In this document: piece by piece, positions 1 through 12,722 of the stretch
Position numbering within the stretch: position 1 is the first letter of the stretch
How the letters are laid out: each line of letters starts with the position of its first letter
Origin: Acytostelium subglobosum LB1
Taxonomy: Eukaryota; Evosea; Eumycetozoa; Acytosteliales; Acytosteliaceae
Assembly (NCBI RefSeq): GCF_000787575.1
Contig: NW_012236516.1
Coordinates: 188,126 to 252,125 of the forward strand
Direction: 5' to 3'
Length of the DNA stretch: 64,000 bases
The notes under the pieces: model-generated
The model's database searches: none
What the model saw: only the letters and a program-made list of their open reading frames with translations
What the model was told of the DNA's origin: nothing
Made by a program: the position numbers and the translations under genes

Positions 1-49
1 ATGCTGTCGCATGACATGTCTGCTGACTCCTTCATCCAACCTACACTAG

Positions 50-1624
50 ATGCATCACAAGATACTTCACAACCTGTTTGTGGACCCTCTTGGACTGAGA
101 GTTGAGACTCAATCACCCAGGACTGACTCTGTCATCGTCCTGTATCCAGTTGAGGCCATCAATCTACAATTTTACAAGTTCAACGTCAGTGGAATGAATG
201 TTTGTTTGGTCAGTAGGTATCTCAAAGTGATTGATCATCCGGAATCATTCCACTCCATCTCATCCACTCACACTAACTCACTCAATCACTCAGACCTTCT
301 TCCATTCGTCATATTATCATTGATATTTGGATACTTCTTTGAGGAGCATATTCATCCAACGGTGATCTTCTTGTGTTGTATCCTCTCCACCATCCCCCTG
401 TCTTACTACAATTGTAAAGCCATTGCCAGTCTTTCAGCACAGACCAGCTTTGCAATTGGCGCACTGATCAACACTAGTTTCGGATCAATCATTGAGTTGA
501 TCCTATACGTTGCCTCGCTAAACAAGGGCCAGGTTGATGTGGCCCGTGCCGCCGTCACCGGCTCACTCATGGGCGCCATGCTCCTCATCCCTGGCCTGGC
601 GATGGTCGTCGGAGGTCTCAAGCACAAGGAGCAACGATTCAATCACTCTGTGATGGGCGTCAGCATGGTGCTGCTGATGGTGGCCATCGTCGGTATCTTC
701 TCGCCAACCGTTCTCTACAAGGTGTTTGGCAGCTACCAGCTCACATGCTCACAGTGCACCACTGGTGGAACTGGCGGTGACGGATCATTGGCCGGCAGCA
801 TCTCATGTGGAGTCTGCGAGTACTTCCAGGCCAACATTGAGAACGACCCGATCTACCTCAACAAGGCGCGCTCGCTACAGTACGCCGTCAGTGCTGTTTT
901 GCCCATCGCCTACTTCATTGGCCTTCTCTTCACCCTCAAGACCCATCGTCACATCCTTCATCAGACTGAGAATGTGACTGGTGGTGCTGGTGGTGGCGCA
1001 CATGGCCACAGCCATGGTGGCAGCAGCAGCGGCGAGGAGGAAGAGGAGGGCGAGGGCGAGTCCGAATGGTCCAGGACACAGTGTATCGTCATCCTTTTGT
1101 TCTGCACTACATTGTTCGCGTTGGTTAGTGAGAAGTTGGTGGACACGATCGATCCCGTCGTCCAAGCATTCCACCTCACGCCACAATTCCTTGGAATCAC
1201 CATCCTAGGAGTGGTACCAACTGCCGCCGAGTATCTCAACGCAGTCCAATTCGCGCTAAACAACAACATGCCACTGGCACTCGAGATTGGAGCATGTGGC
1301 TCAGTCCAAATCACTCTCTTCCAAGTTCCAGTCCTAATCTTTATCTCTGCAATCATGTCACATTTGTAAGTTATACACCACATTGATGTAATTGATTGAT
1401 CGATCATGTGACTGACACCTTTGTCATCATCATCATTGTTTAGTTCTGGAAGTCCGACATTCAATCTGATCTTCCCAACACTTGACTTTTATGCAGTGTT
1501 CTTTGGCGCTGTTGTGATGAACCTTGTGCTGGCCAATGGCAAGACCAACTACTTCATCGGATCGACACTATGCATTGTCTATCTTATAATTGTATTCCTA
1601 TTCTTCTTCATGCCAACGCACTAA
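50..1624 (+). CDS. CAX-family cation/proton exchanger, VNX1-like (5' partial)
   Basis: This is a multi-pass antiporter of the CaCA/CAX family, which moves Ca2+ or monovalent cations against protons across vacuolar or similar membranes. Two alpha repeats can be read: ALINTSFGSIIELILY near 460-520 and VPTAAEYLNAVQFAL near 1215-1260, each with the acidic residue used for ion binding. Between them lie a Cys-containing luminal loop and a Gly/His/acidic-rich cytosolic linker. The Cys loop and the extra N-terminal region suit the larger VNX1 subgroup better than plant CAX; this is a family-level judgement. Proposed exons are 50-212, 294-1365 and 1444-1624, joined in phase (the first intron is 81 bp and open in frame). 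Position 50 follows a likely acceptor (CACTAG), so more exons lie before the window. The exchanger identity is firm; the first exon is less so. Confidence 0.82.
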
Positions 1625-2470
1625 TGGATTACCATACTGGATCCATGCCAAGATTGATCTGGGATCATCACATGTGCCTGACCTCCTCCACTCCCTATTT
1701 ATAAATACACTACCCAATGTATTACTACACACATTTACTTGTATGAGCGTGGACCCGCCGACTTGGATGTCCAGGGAACCAAACAATGTGTGCTCTGGGT
1801 CCTGAAGCCCAAACTTTTGGGGTTCATTGCTTGCAAAACACTTTTTCAAAGGATGATTCTGTCGCAATCACTCTGTTTTCGTATCAGTTGCATCTCCAAC
1901 CTTTGGTTGAATTACAAATATAATTATATCTCTGTATCATTTATTTATTTATATATACATCATCTTCATCTTATACAAAAACAGAACAGCTCATTCAATC
2001 ATTCATTCAATCATTCGTTTATAAAGGTAGGAACTCCCAGCAAACAATCATTACATCTAGATGATTATATTAGATTTGATTGATTGATTGATTGATTGGA
2101 CGACACTGCAATATCAACAACCTATCCAATCATTCGTTCATCGTATCGTTTGATCAATCATTGTCGAGTAACAGATGTAGTATTGAATGGACTTTATAAC
2201 TTGTCAATGCAAGCGACCCATCGGTTTATGCATGCAAGAGTGCCTCGCAATCAAAAAACAAAAGATCTTGGCAAAGCTTGCCAAACCAAGACTCTCCCCT
2301 TACAACAACCAACAACCTTCGAATGGTTGATTGAGACTTCAATTACGCACTACCAATCCATCATCCATCATCCATCCATTCATATATTCATTCATACATC
2401 TTGTCCANTCCATCAATCAATAACTTGTGTATAAATATATAAATATATTTGATCAACCAATCAAACAAAC
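1625..2470. other. Intergenic region between exchanger and flippase
   Basis: No supported gene. The stretch holds the 3' flank of the exchanger, ATTG/TCAA tetranucleotide tracts, and AT-rich upstream sequence for the flippase gene. It includes one ambiguous base (N) at 2408. Confidence 0.6.
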
Positions 2471-5400
2471 ATGTCACATCGTTTTAATAATGATGGTGAT
2501 GATGGTGATGATGACGAAGGATATAATATTGATAATAACAACTCACTTTATAATAGAGATTTAAACAAGAGCAATAGTACATATATAGAGATTGAAGATT
2601 TGAAAGACGTACATCATCAAAGACAACAGCAGAGGTCCACTACTACTTCAAGTAAGCAGGGCAAGAACAAGAAGCTGGATCAAAAGGAGCAGCAACAGCA
2701 GGAGCAGGAGCAGGACGAGCTGGACGAATCAAAGCCTCTCATGTCAGAATCAATGCCCTTGTTGTCGGTAAGTACATGAATGATTGGCCATGAATGAGGT
2801 TGAGTGGACAACTTACTTACTCACTCAATCAACCAATCAACCAAACATAGGAGGTCGACCCAAGGACCTTTAGACAAAAGGTCAAAGACTTCATACTTAG
2901 AAGACATATATACCTACCAAGAACAATCAACTTGGAGTTGGATGAACAGTTGACAAAGTATGTTTGATTGATTGGTCATGTGATCAATCACATGACAGTC
3001 ATACTGACTCTCACTGCGCCAAACACTCAATCACAATCGATCAATCAATTAGGTTCCCTCCAAACGTCGTCAGGAATCAAAAGTACAATGTTTACACATT
3101 CGTCTTTGTCATCCTTTATGAACAGTTCAAGTACTTCTTCAATCTTTTCTTCCTTATTGTGGCACTCACTCAGTTCATCCCATCTCTTCAAGTTGGCTAC
3201 ATGTTCACATACGTGGCGCCATTGGTCTTTGTGTTGACAATCACATTGCTCAAGGAAGCCTACGACGATTTCAAGCGATTCAAGCGTGACAAAGAAGCCA
3301 ACTCACAGCAATACCTGCGATTGACGCCCAATGGCTACGTATCAATACCAAGCTCGGACATCCGCGTTGGCCATCTGATCAAGGTGGAGACCAACCAACG
3401 TGTGCCCTGCGATCTCCTCTTTCTGCGAACGACCGAGAAGAATGGCGCCTCCTTCATCAGGACGGACCAACTCGATGGCGAGACTGACTGGAAGCTCAGA
3501 CGATCGGTCAACATCACTCAAAAGTTGGCCAATGACGAGGCGCTGCTCAACATGAGAGCGTCCATCTTTGCCGAACAGCCCAAGAAGGACATCTACTCAT
3601 TCATTGGCAACTTTACAAAGACTGACTCTGTATGTATCCATGGCATGCCTGGGACTGGGGAGACGACCCCTCACTAACAACTAATCAATCAATCAATCAA
3701 TCATAGAATGAGACAGAGTCTGTGTCGGTGGAGAACACACTTTGGGCAAACACTGTTGTTGCCTCTGGCAATGTGATTGGTTGCGCGATGTACACTGGAC
3801 GCGAGAGTAGATGTCAGATGAACACAAGCATGCCCGCCACAAAGGTCGGACTGCTGGACAATGAGATCAACACAATGTCCAAGTTGCTGTTCCTTCTTCT
3901 CTGCTTCCTTGGCTTTGTCATGATCTGTTTGAAGGGCTTCCGCGGCTACTGGTACATCTACCTCTTTAGGTACATCTTGCTGTTCTCTTCGATCATTCCT
4001 ATCAGTATGAGAGTGAACTTGGACCTGGGCAAGACTGCCTACTCCCTCATGATGATGAATGACAAGCAGATCCCAGGCACAGTCGTTCGTTCGTCCACCA
4101 TCCCCGAGGAGCTTGGCAGGATTGAGTACCTCCTCACAGACAAGACTGGTACACTTACACAGAATGGTAAGGATCGCGAGTCCCTGGCATAGTCTTCCCT
4201 TGCGCTCACTCACTGACTCACACTCCTCCTCCTCACTTACAGACATGGTGTTCAAGAAGCTTCACTTGGGCTCAATATCATACTCCAAGGAGAGTCTTAG
4301 CGACTTGCAAGCTGAGCTCAGAGCATCGTATGCTCCTGCTTCAGCGGCCACATCGTCAAGGAACTCGGTTGCTGTGAGGAACAGAAGGAATCTTGGCACA
4401 AGAGTCAAAGAGGTGATCACAGCAATCGCACTTTGTCACAATGTCACACCTGTCGCCACGTCGAGTGAGCAGCCACAAGATGGTCATGACGCACATGTTG
4501 AGATCAACGAGGGAGACAACATCCAGATTGCCAAGGAAGCGCCACAGTCAAGCAGCCTTTCATCAAAGTTCAGCAGCCTCAATATCTTCCGCTCACGCAC
4601 TGGTTACCAGAAGATCAAGGAAACACCACGCAAGTCTGAGAACGTAGAGGAGGAAGAAGACGACTCATCATCGTCTTCGGCACCCGAGAACAATCAAAAG
4701 TATCAGGCATCGAGTCCAGACGAGATTGCACTCGTCAAGTTCACCGAGTCGGTTGGCCTCGTGTTGACCGAGCGTGAGCTCACCTCAATCACTCTTCGCA
4801 CGCCACAGGACGATCTGGAGACATACGAGATCCTCAACATCTTCCCCTTCACCTCAGAGACAAAGCGCATGGGCATCATCGTCAAGGACGTCGAGGGCGT
4901 CATCACATTCTACATGAAGGGCGCCGACGCCATCATCTCGAAGCTGGTCCAGAACAACGACTGGCTGGACGAGGAGTCGGGCAACATGGCTCGTGAGGGT
5001 CTGCGCACACTGGCCTTTGCCAAGCGTACAATGACCGAGGAGGAGTACCAGCAGTTCCTGAACCGCTACAACCATGCCAAGACATCGATATCCGACCGTG
5101 CCGCCAAGGTGCAGGAGGCCATCGGCACCATCGAGATGAACCTCGAGCTCATCGCCCTGTCCGGTGTCGAGGACAAGCTGCAGTCCAATGTCAAGACCAC
5201 TCTGGAGCGTCTGCGTAACGCCGACGTCAAGGTGTGGATGCTCACCGGTGACAAGATCGAGACGGCCACGTGCATTGCCATCTCGACCAAGCTGGTCTCG
5301 CGTACACAGTCTCTGTTCCAGATCTCTGTCAGCGACAAGACGAGAGCCTTTGAGAAACTGAACCAGTTCTCAAGGATGCGCGATGCCTGTCTCATCATTG

Positions 5401-6567
5401 ACGGTCCATCGCTCCAGCTCTGTCTGGACAACTACAAGGACCAATTCATCAGCATCGCGTCCAAGGCACCATCCGTCGTTTGCTGCCGTTGCTCACCAAC
5501 ACAAAAGGCAGACATTGTCCGCCTGATCAAGGAGAAGACCAAGAAGAGGACATGTGCCATTGGTGACGGTGGTAACGATGTCAGCATGATCCAAGCTGCC
5601 GACGTTGGTGTCGGAATCGTTGGCAAGGAAGGCAAGCAAGCATCCCTAGCAGCAGACTTCTCAATCAATCAATTCAGCTATCTCAGTAGACTAGTTTGTA
5701 TGTATCATTCGAACCCTATGATTGATGGACTCGATCACTAACCAAACAATCAATCAATCAATCAAATAGTATGGCATGGAAGGAACTCATACAAGAGGTC
5801 GGCCAGTCTGTCCCAGTTTGTCATTCACAGAGGTCTGATCATCTCATTCATTCAATGTGTCTTCTCGGCCATCTACTACTACGCCGCCATCTCAATTTAC
5901 AATGGAGCACTGCTGGTTGGATATGCCACAGTATACACCAACGCACCAATCTTCTCATTGATCCTTGACGAGGATGTCTCCGAAGACATTGTCTTTAGAT
6001 TCCCAGAGCTATATCATGAACTACAAAAGGTAGGTTGGAAGTCGTGGATCCATTCATTCATTCATACTAACCCAATCAATCAATCAATCACTTATAGGGT
6101 CGATCACTATCATACAAGACATTCGCAATATGGGTATTGAAGAGTGCTTATCAAGGTGGAATGATCATGTTGTTGTCCATTATACTGTTTGAAAGCAACT
6201 TGAACTATATTGTATCGATCACATTCACTGCACTGATCTTGGTAGAGTTGATCAATGTCATGGTGGAGATACACACATGGCACCGATACATGATCATCTC
6301 ATTGGTTGGCACATTGATCATCTATGGAGTCACCATGATGATACCTCAGATCACAGCATTCGGTATGTTATTTTCGCGAGACAACTCCTAACCATATGAT
6401 TGATCACTAACATCCATGTCCACTCACTGACAGAGCTGTCATTCATTCTCTCTGGTGAGTTCTGGTGGAAGGTGACGGTCATAGTGTTTGTCTGCTGCTT
6501 CCCAATCTTTTTGTTCAATCTCATCAAGCAGAGAATCGATCCACCATCATACACCAAGCTGGCATAA
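2471..6567 (+). CDS. P4-type ATPase, Neo1/ATP9 class phospholipid flippase
   Basis: The predicted 1184-residue P4-ATPase flips aminophospholipids to the cytosolic leaflet, probably in Golgi or endosomal membranes. Eight exons join in phase: 2471-2767, 2851-2957, 3053-3629, 3707-4166, 4243-5697, 5770-6029, 6098-6362 and 6434-6567. The phosphorylation motif DKTGT is near residue 472, the LDGETDWK actuator motif near 275, and [10 protein letters not shown] near 924. The text [12 protein letters not shown] followed by [13 protein letters not shown] is typical of the Neo1p/ATP9A-B class, and the short C-terminus after the last membrane segment fits that class. Class-2 members are usually thought to work without a CDC50 subunit (family knowledge). 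The N-terminus is acidic and Gln-rich and carries a dileucine-like stretch ([11 protein letters not shown]). Confidence 0.93.
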
Positions 6568-7821
6568 TTCAATTCAATCAGATGACTGTCACACGTCATC
6601 CTCCTAGCCACATTCCCCAAGCACCATGCCCCAATCTCCATGTCCGTCCAATCTAACTCCGAACATCGACACATTAGACATGGACTCCTCCGAAATACCA
6701 ATCATAAATGTATTGTGAACACTTATTGTAACCACATAGCATGTCCTAATCAATCAATCAATCAATCATTCACTTCATTGTCGGACCAATCCGATCCCTG
6801 TCTCCTCTACCCACACCACACCTACTTCCAGTCCAACAACCGATCACCGGAACTTGAAGGTCCAGAACGAAGAGACACACCCCACTAACCAACTCATCAA
6901 GATTGTTAAGGTTGTTGAAATTGAACACAACCAATCAATCAATCAATCTATCCTCCAACAACACCAACACACACACACACACACAAACAGAATCAATCCA
7001 TAACATAGAGAGATCTTGTGCACTTGTTTGTGGATGGACAGACCATAAAAGAGAGTGTGAATGATGGTTTGACTCCAAAGAGATGGGGTGAAAAAAAAAA
7101 ACTAACATAAAAAAATTGATTCATTCAACTCCCTTCACCGTCTCTTTCCCAAACACACTCACGCTCTCTTTCACCTCCTACTCCAGCTTTCATTCATTCA
7201 CTCTCTCACTCACACATTCTCCATCCATCCACAATCAATATCAACAACAACTATCATTCAAGTCAAGCTCATTCAGCAAACAACTTTTATTTAAACAACT
7301 CTTATTAACTGCCTGTTGCACTCACTCCTTATTCATTCATTCATTCATTCTTATTATTAACTTGTTTATATTTATATATACATACATACTTTAGAAATAT
7401 TTATAACAAACCAAGTCGACAAAGCGAACAACTCAACTACAACAACAGTCAATATAGATAGTAGTAAATTAGGGTGCTGTTGCTTCAGTTACACATCGAC
7501 GACTACACTCATACATTAATCACAACACAACCGAGTTGCGACTTAATATTTATATTATATTTATATATATATATACAGATTACTTCATCCAGGAATCTTG
7601 TATTGTATCTGATGCGATACACTCATACATATCACTGCATCTGATTACAGCTACATCTTCTTCTTCTCACATACAATACAGCAATAACAACTTAATAATA
7701 TTTATATAATATATATATTACAACTTGTGTATAATAATAATAATAATAATAATAATAATCAATAATCAATAATATCAACGACAACAACAATAACAACAAT
7801 AATTGACAACAACAACAAAAA
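6568..7821. other. Long intergenic/5' region upstream of gskA
   Basis: No coding gene is supported. The region has CAATCAAT tracts (6750-6770, 6930-6950), a (CA)n run near 6967-6986, oligo-A near 7090-7100, long pyrimidine-rich stretches, and a (TAA/AAT)n microsatellite at about 7731-7760. It runs into an A-rich leader (CAACAACAACAAAAA) just before the gskA start. It probably holds a long promoter and 5' UTR. Confidence 0.55.
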
Positions 7822-9492
7822 ATGAGTACAAAGGACCCTCTTCAAAGTACAGACAAGAAAGAAGACGATAAGGATAAGAACAAGTCAAAGCTTCGTAATA
7901 AGTTTGACAAGGTCATCATCAAGTCTAATGGTGTCTGTTACATCACCGAGGGAGTCGTAGGCAATGGTTCATTCGGTGTTGTCACCCAGGCAATCATAGC
8001 AGACACCAAGGAGGTTGTAGCCATCAAGAAGGTGTTGCAAGATCAAAGATACAAGGTAATTAATTGGAATCATTATATATACCATTATATTTAAATGTTT
8101 ACTTACTCTCATATATCTTATTACTTATCTCTTATCTTTTATCTCTATCCCCTCTCTATCTCTTTACCCTCACTCATACATACATAATAGAACCGAGAGC
8201 TACAGATAATGAAGATGTTGAATCATATTAATATCGTACAGTTGAAGAACAGCTTCTACACGACAGATGTATGGATCATAAACAGGGACAGGAAGATATA
8301 TGTCCAAAGGTACACGTATTAACTCAATAACTCCCATCACACTCTACCCCTCTATTCTCTATTCTCTACTTCTTATCTACTTCTCTATCTCCCTCTCTCT
8401 TTATCTCTATCTATCTCTCTTTGTCTCCCACCATTCTCCAGAACGACGAGGTCTACCTCAATCTAGTTTTGGAATATGTACCCGATACAGTCTACAGGAT
8501 AACCAGACACTATGCATTGTCGAAACAGCCAATACCGCTACTATGTGTCAAACTATACATTTACCAGTTGTGTCGAGCCATTAGCTACACCCACTCACTT
8601 GGCATCTGCCACAGAGATATCAAGCCCCAGAACCTCCTGCTGGACACACAGAGCAGTGTATTGAAGTTATGTGACTTTGGAAGCGCCAAGATCCTCGTCA
8701 AGGGCGAAGCGAACGTTTCGTATATCTGCTCAAGGCACTACAGAGCCCCAGAGCTCATCTTTGGCTCAACAAACTACACAACAACAATCGGTATGTATAT
8801 TCATTCATTCATTCAATCATTCAATCATTCAATCAATCAAGCTAGTCTATTCTAACATGATGTTACAATAACAAACAGATATATGGTCACTTGGATGTGT
8901 GATGGCAGAGCTTCTCCTTGGACAGCAGTTGTTCCCAGGCGAGAATGGTATTGATCAACTGGTCGAGATCATAAAGGTGTTGGGTACACCTACCAAAGAG
9001 CAGATTCTTGTTATGAATCCTCATTACTCTTCATTTAAGTTCCCAGAGATCAAGGCCAATCCTTGGTCAAAGGTATTCAAGTCGAGAGATGTATGTATCA
9101 TTATCAGATTACATTGTTGTCGCGACAAGCACTAACTAATCAATCAATCAATCAATCGTTCAATATAGGTCCCACCCGAGGCAATAGATCTGATCTCAAA
9201 GATATTACACTATGACCCATCAGCTCGTTTGAAGCCAATCGAAATTATAGCACATCCATTCTTCAATGAGCTCAGGGATCCAAAGACGATGTTCCCCGAT
9301 GGCAGAGGTCTGCCTCCACTATTCAACTTCACCATTGCCGAGCAGTTGGCGATGGGGCCCAACTATGCCAAGATCATCATCCCAACCCACGCGATGCACC
9401 TCATCGAACAACCCTCGCCGCTCTTTCCTCACATGATTTCACAGCCCATATCATCGTCCTCCACCACAACTCCGAACGCCATCGCCGTCTAA
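7822..9492 (+). CDS. gskA: Glycogen synthase kinase 3
   Basis: Ser/Thr kinase of the GSK3 family, which in Dictyostelium controls cell-fate choice downstream of cAMP receptors. Exons 7822-8055, 8191-8268, 8442-8790, 8879-9090 and 9169-9492 join in phase to 398 residues. The glycine loop is GNGSFG, the ATP lysine is K69 in AIKK, the catalytic loop is HRDIKPQN (D163), the metal motif is DFG (D182), and the activation-loop tyrosine sits in CSRHYRAPE (Y204, equivalent to human GSK3B Y216). The second exon must end at the internal GTATGG (8269), not at a later GT: only that gives [17 protein letters not shown], the family sequence. The final exon carries the PTARL-like helix and a short Ser/Thr-rich tail. 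The upstream region is long and AT-rich. Confidence 0.96.
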
Positions 9493-10394
9493 TCATCCGT
9501 CTGGCATCAACCCGTCGTCCTCACCCCTCCACGACCACCACCTCCACCTCTGCCAACAACTAATGCCCCACATCGATGCGATACATTCAATCAATCAGTC
9601 AATCAGTCAGTCACTTCACTGCTTCAACTCAACAACACATAACATTTGGATTCGAGCAGTGAACAACCTACACCAATCAATGCCTCCATCTCCTCTCTTC
9701 CCTCTTCCTCTTTCCTTTCCTCAATCAATGATATACTATAATAGTATTTATTACGATCCCCCTCCCCTCTCGACAACCAACCAATCAACCCAACTCAAAC
9801 AACTATAAACAACATACCATCAACAACAACAACTGGGATTCCAACGAGAATACCAACTCCCCTTGCAGTAATACCACCTATAACCATAACAATCAATCAA
9901 ACGATCGTCTGGTCGACCCCAATTCCATTCCAACCAGCCCACGACTTGCCTCTCTACCACTCTGAAGGTGGACGAGAGAGTACAGCCTATACAGGTGCTG
10001 GCTGGTTCAAGAGAAAGTGACACAAAGATACGCTGACGTGTTGTGTTGTGATGTGCAGAGTCGCTCTCACGCACACACCATCACTATCTATGTGTTCAAT
10101 CAAGACCATCCCATCCACCAAACCAAACCAATAAGTGTAAATGTAGATATATATAAATAAAATGTCCATGTCCCAATCAATATCATCATCATCGTCGTCT
10201 TCATCATTGTCTTCATCATTGTGATCATCATTCATTCATCCTTTCATTCAATCAACAACCAATCATCCAATCAATCATTCAATCAATCAATCAAATAATG
10301 CAAATAACATGATGCTAGACGCAAATGATCAATCAGGTCAAAGGAGCATTTATTGGCTACATCAAGCATATAATGTTGAATAGGGAACTGCTGC
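9493..10394. other. Intergenic region between gskA and rps29 (convergent)
   Basis: This holds the 3' flanks of two convergent genes. It contains TCAA repeats (9590-9610, 10240-10300), a repeated TCATCATC/GTCTTCATCATTG stretch near 10180-10225, and no supported reading frame. Confidence 0.55.
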
Positions 10395-10643
10395 TTAACG
10401 GTACTGTATGAGTGTGAAGGTAGATGGTTGGAATTAGTATGGTTATGTTGAATGAATGATAAAGATGTTGACTGTTGGTCTTACCTTGTGGAAGCCGATG
10501 GCCTCAGCGTTGGCACGGAAACAACGTCTGCACATGTTCAGGGCGTACTTCCTGATGAGACCGTGGTGATTACCACAGGTACGGCACTTGCGGGAACCGG
10601 GTCCCATATCTCTTGGGTGACTTAACCACAACTCTCTGGCCAT
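10395..10643 (-). CDS. rps29: 40S ribosomal protein S29 (uS14)
   Basis: A 55-residue zinc-ribbon protein of the small ribosomal subunit. Exon 1 (10643-10485) encodes [20 protein letters not shown] and onward, with CRTC and CRRC zinc pairs flanking [12 protein letters not shown], ending at GFHK. Reading on past 10485 would add a non-family tail. A GT donor there joins to a 9-base final exon (10403-10395) that gives Tyr-Arg-stop, and KYR is the normal end of this protein in plants and other eukaryotes. The micro-exon is therefore strongly supported although it is only three codons. The gene lies head-to-head with mob4 across about 0.8 kb. Confidence 0.93.
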
Positions 10644-11418
10644 TGTTATCTACATGTATACAATGACAATCGACATGAATGTATTAGCATATTTGTTCTT
10701 CTACATCTTCATCTTCTTTGACTTGACTAGTAGGTGTAGGTGATGCTGGGCAGGTCGCTTGTCGCTTGTCGCAAGTCGATAATCGTAGTTGATGAGTCAA
10801 ACTATAATCTCAACTATTGTCATTTCTTGATTGTGATCATTCATTCATTCATTCGTTCGTTCATTCGTTCAGTCGTTCATTATTCATTCATTCATTTGTT
10901 CGTTTATCAACTGTATCACTCAGTGTGATTGATAATATTGTAAAGTCTTGTGTCTTTGCGAACATTGATGTTTGAATTGATCCTGAATATCGCATTGTTG
11001 ATTGATTGATTGATGTGATGACGCTGCCCAGTCTGTAGCCATTGTTGAGCTAGTCGATATATTGTATGTACCTTTTAGGGTCTGATTGAATGGAAAAACA
11101 AAAAGGACTCGTATCAAGTCAGCCTTCACTCATATCATTCAGTTTGTCTTGGGTCTCATTTCGCTCTTCATTCAAAAATCCCACGCACAAAATTCTCCCA
11201 TACAATTCCTCACACACCAAAAAGAAAAAATCAAAATAATCATTCATCCCTGATTCATCCAAAATTAAAGCCCGGGCTTATTCTCAAGGCTACTTCATTG
11301 ATCATTCATCATAACTCAATCAATCAAATATCTCTGTCTCTATTTGTATTTGTATTTGTACATATTTATATATTTATATATTATAATTTGAATTAAGATC
11401 TATATATATTGTATTATA
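10644..11418. promoter_or_regulatory. Divergent promoter region of rps29 and mob4
   Basis: A 775-base stretch between two outward-facing genes. It holds ATTC/TTCG tetranucleotide tracts (10838-10905) and AT-rich sequence with TATATTTATATA-like runs just before mob4. Defined factor sites cannot be named from sequence. Confidence 0.5.
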
Positions 11419-12223
11419 ATGACGACTACCACTACAACAACAACTTCATTGAGAAGGAATAGAATAGGTTCAAAGAACGCTGACCTGTATAGTTGGGAAC
11501 CTCTACCTTATGAAAAGATCGAAAGCAACTACGCTACACAAGAATACATACAAGATAAGATTAGTATGTAGTAGCGCAATCATAATGTGTTCAATATTGC
11601 ATTCCTCAATCATACTCACTCACGCTCAATTGTTAACACAATACCAGGAAAGGATATATTGGATATTGACGCAATATTGGAACCACCAGAGTCACAGGAT
11701 ATTGGACTATGGCAGTATGAACATGTTAGACAGTTCACTTTGGAGTTGAATCAGTATGCAGTGCTTCTAAAGGATGTTTGCAATTCACAGACATGTCCAC
11801 AGATGAAGGCCACCGATGATTGGTTATTCCTCTGTGCCGCACATGCTAAACAACAGACACAGGACTGTTGTGCCATCGATTATATTGTACACATGCTGGA
11901 TAGTACTGCCACATTGCTAAACAGTGATAAACACTTCCCCAAGAGGTATGAATCAGTGTAGAATGAATAAGCGACAATGAATGGAGCAAGAATGAATGAC
12001 TAACACTTTAAACATACATAGATCAATTGAGATATCACAAGAATCATTGAAGCAGTTACAATCAACGGTTCGAAGATTGTATAGACTGTTTGCTCATGCA
12101 TTCTTTCATCATAGAGAGCTGTATGATGAGATCGAGACCAACACTCTCATTTGTAAACGATTCACTCAGTTTGCCACAAAGTACAAGTTAATCTCCAACA
12201 ATCAACTCATCATCAATGGTTAA
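11419..12223 (+). CDS. mob4: MOB4/phocein-like STRIPAK subunit
   Basis: MOB-family kinase-adaptor protein. The MOB4/phocein branch is a subunit of the STRIPAK phosphatase-kinase complex. Exons 11419-11563, 11648-11945 and 12022-12223 join in phase to 214 residues. Branch-typical stretches include LRRNRIGSKNADLYSW at the N-terminus, ILEPPESQDIGLWQYEHVRQF, DWLFLCAAH, the LLNS core and a RRLYRLFAHAFFHHRELYDE helix. The Cys and His residues expected to bind zinc are kept. The C-terminus stops just after NNQLIING, shorter than in animals. ATG 11419 was chosen because it gives the conserved N-terminus in frame and is preceded by an AT-rich leader. Confidence 0.92.
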
Positions 12224-12722
12224 TAATATTATAATACAATCAAGCTCTGGCTCTTGCTTGTAAGGCAGCTCAATAACATTGTACATGTAATGGTCAATCA
12301 AATTAGTTATCGTGGACTGGATGGATGACACATTCATACATGATTTGTTGGGGGAGTCAAGACAGAATAGTAGTATTAGTATTAGTACATATTCAACAAT
12401 GTTTACATATTTGGATAACAATACCATAAATGGAATAAGTTCACTTCTTGTTTGATTGACCGAACTCTCACCACTTTGCAACTTCACAAAGAACCCCTTC
12501 ACTTTTCAACAACAGAACCTAAACACACACTACTCTTCATTTCATTCTTTCAAGTCAATGCATTACTATCACTTACTCCCTCATTATCGTTTATTATTAT
12601 TATTATTATACTTTACTTAACAAGTACTTATAACAATAACCTACAACTACAATAACAACAACAGACATTAATTTATATTCACGTCTAAGAGAATAAAGAG
12701 AGAATAATAGACAACAAACATC
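12224..12722. other. Intergenic region between mob4 and the Cys/His module gene
   Basis: AT-rich flank with a (TTA)n run near 12595-12612 and an A/C-rich leader ahead of 12723. No supported gene. Confidence 0.5.

Noticed and set aside
1739-2434. Plus-strand frames between exchanger and flippase
   Set aside because: Low complexity, TCAA-repeat based, with an N inside; no coding bias.
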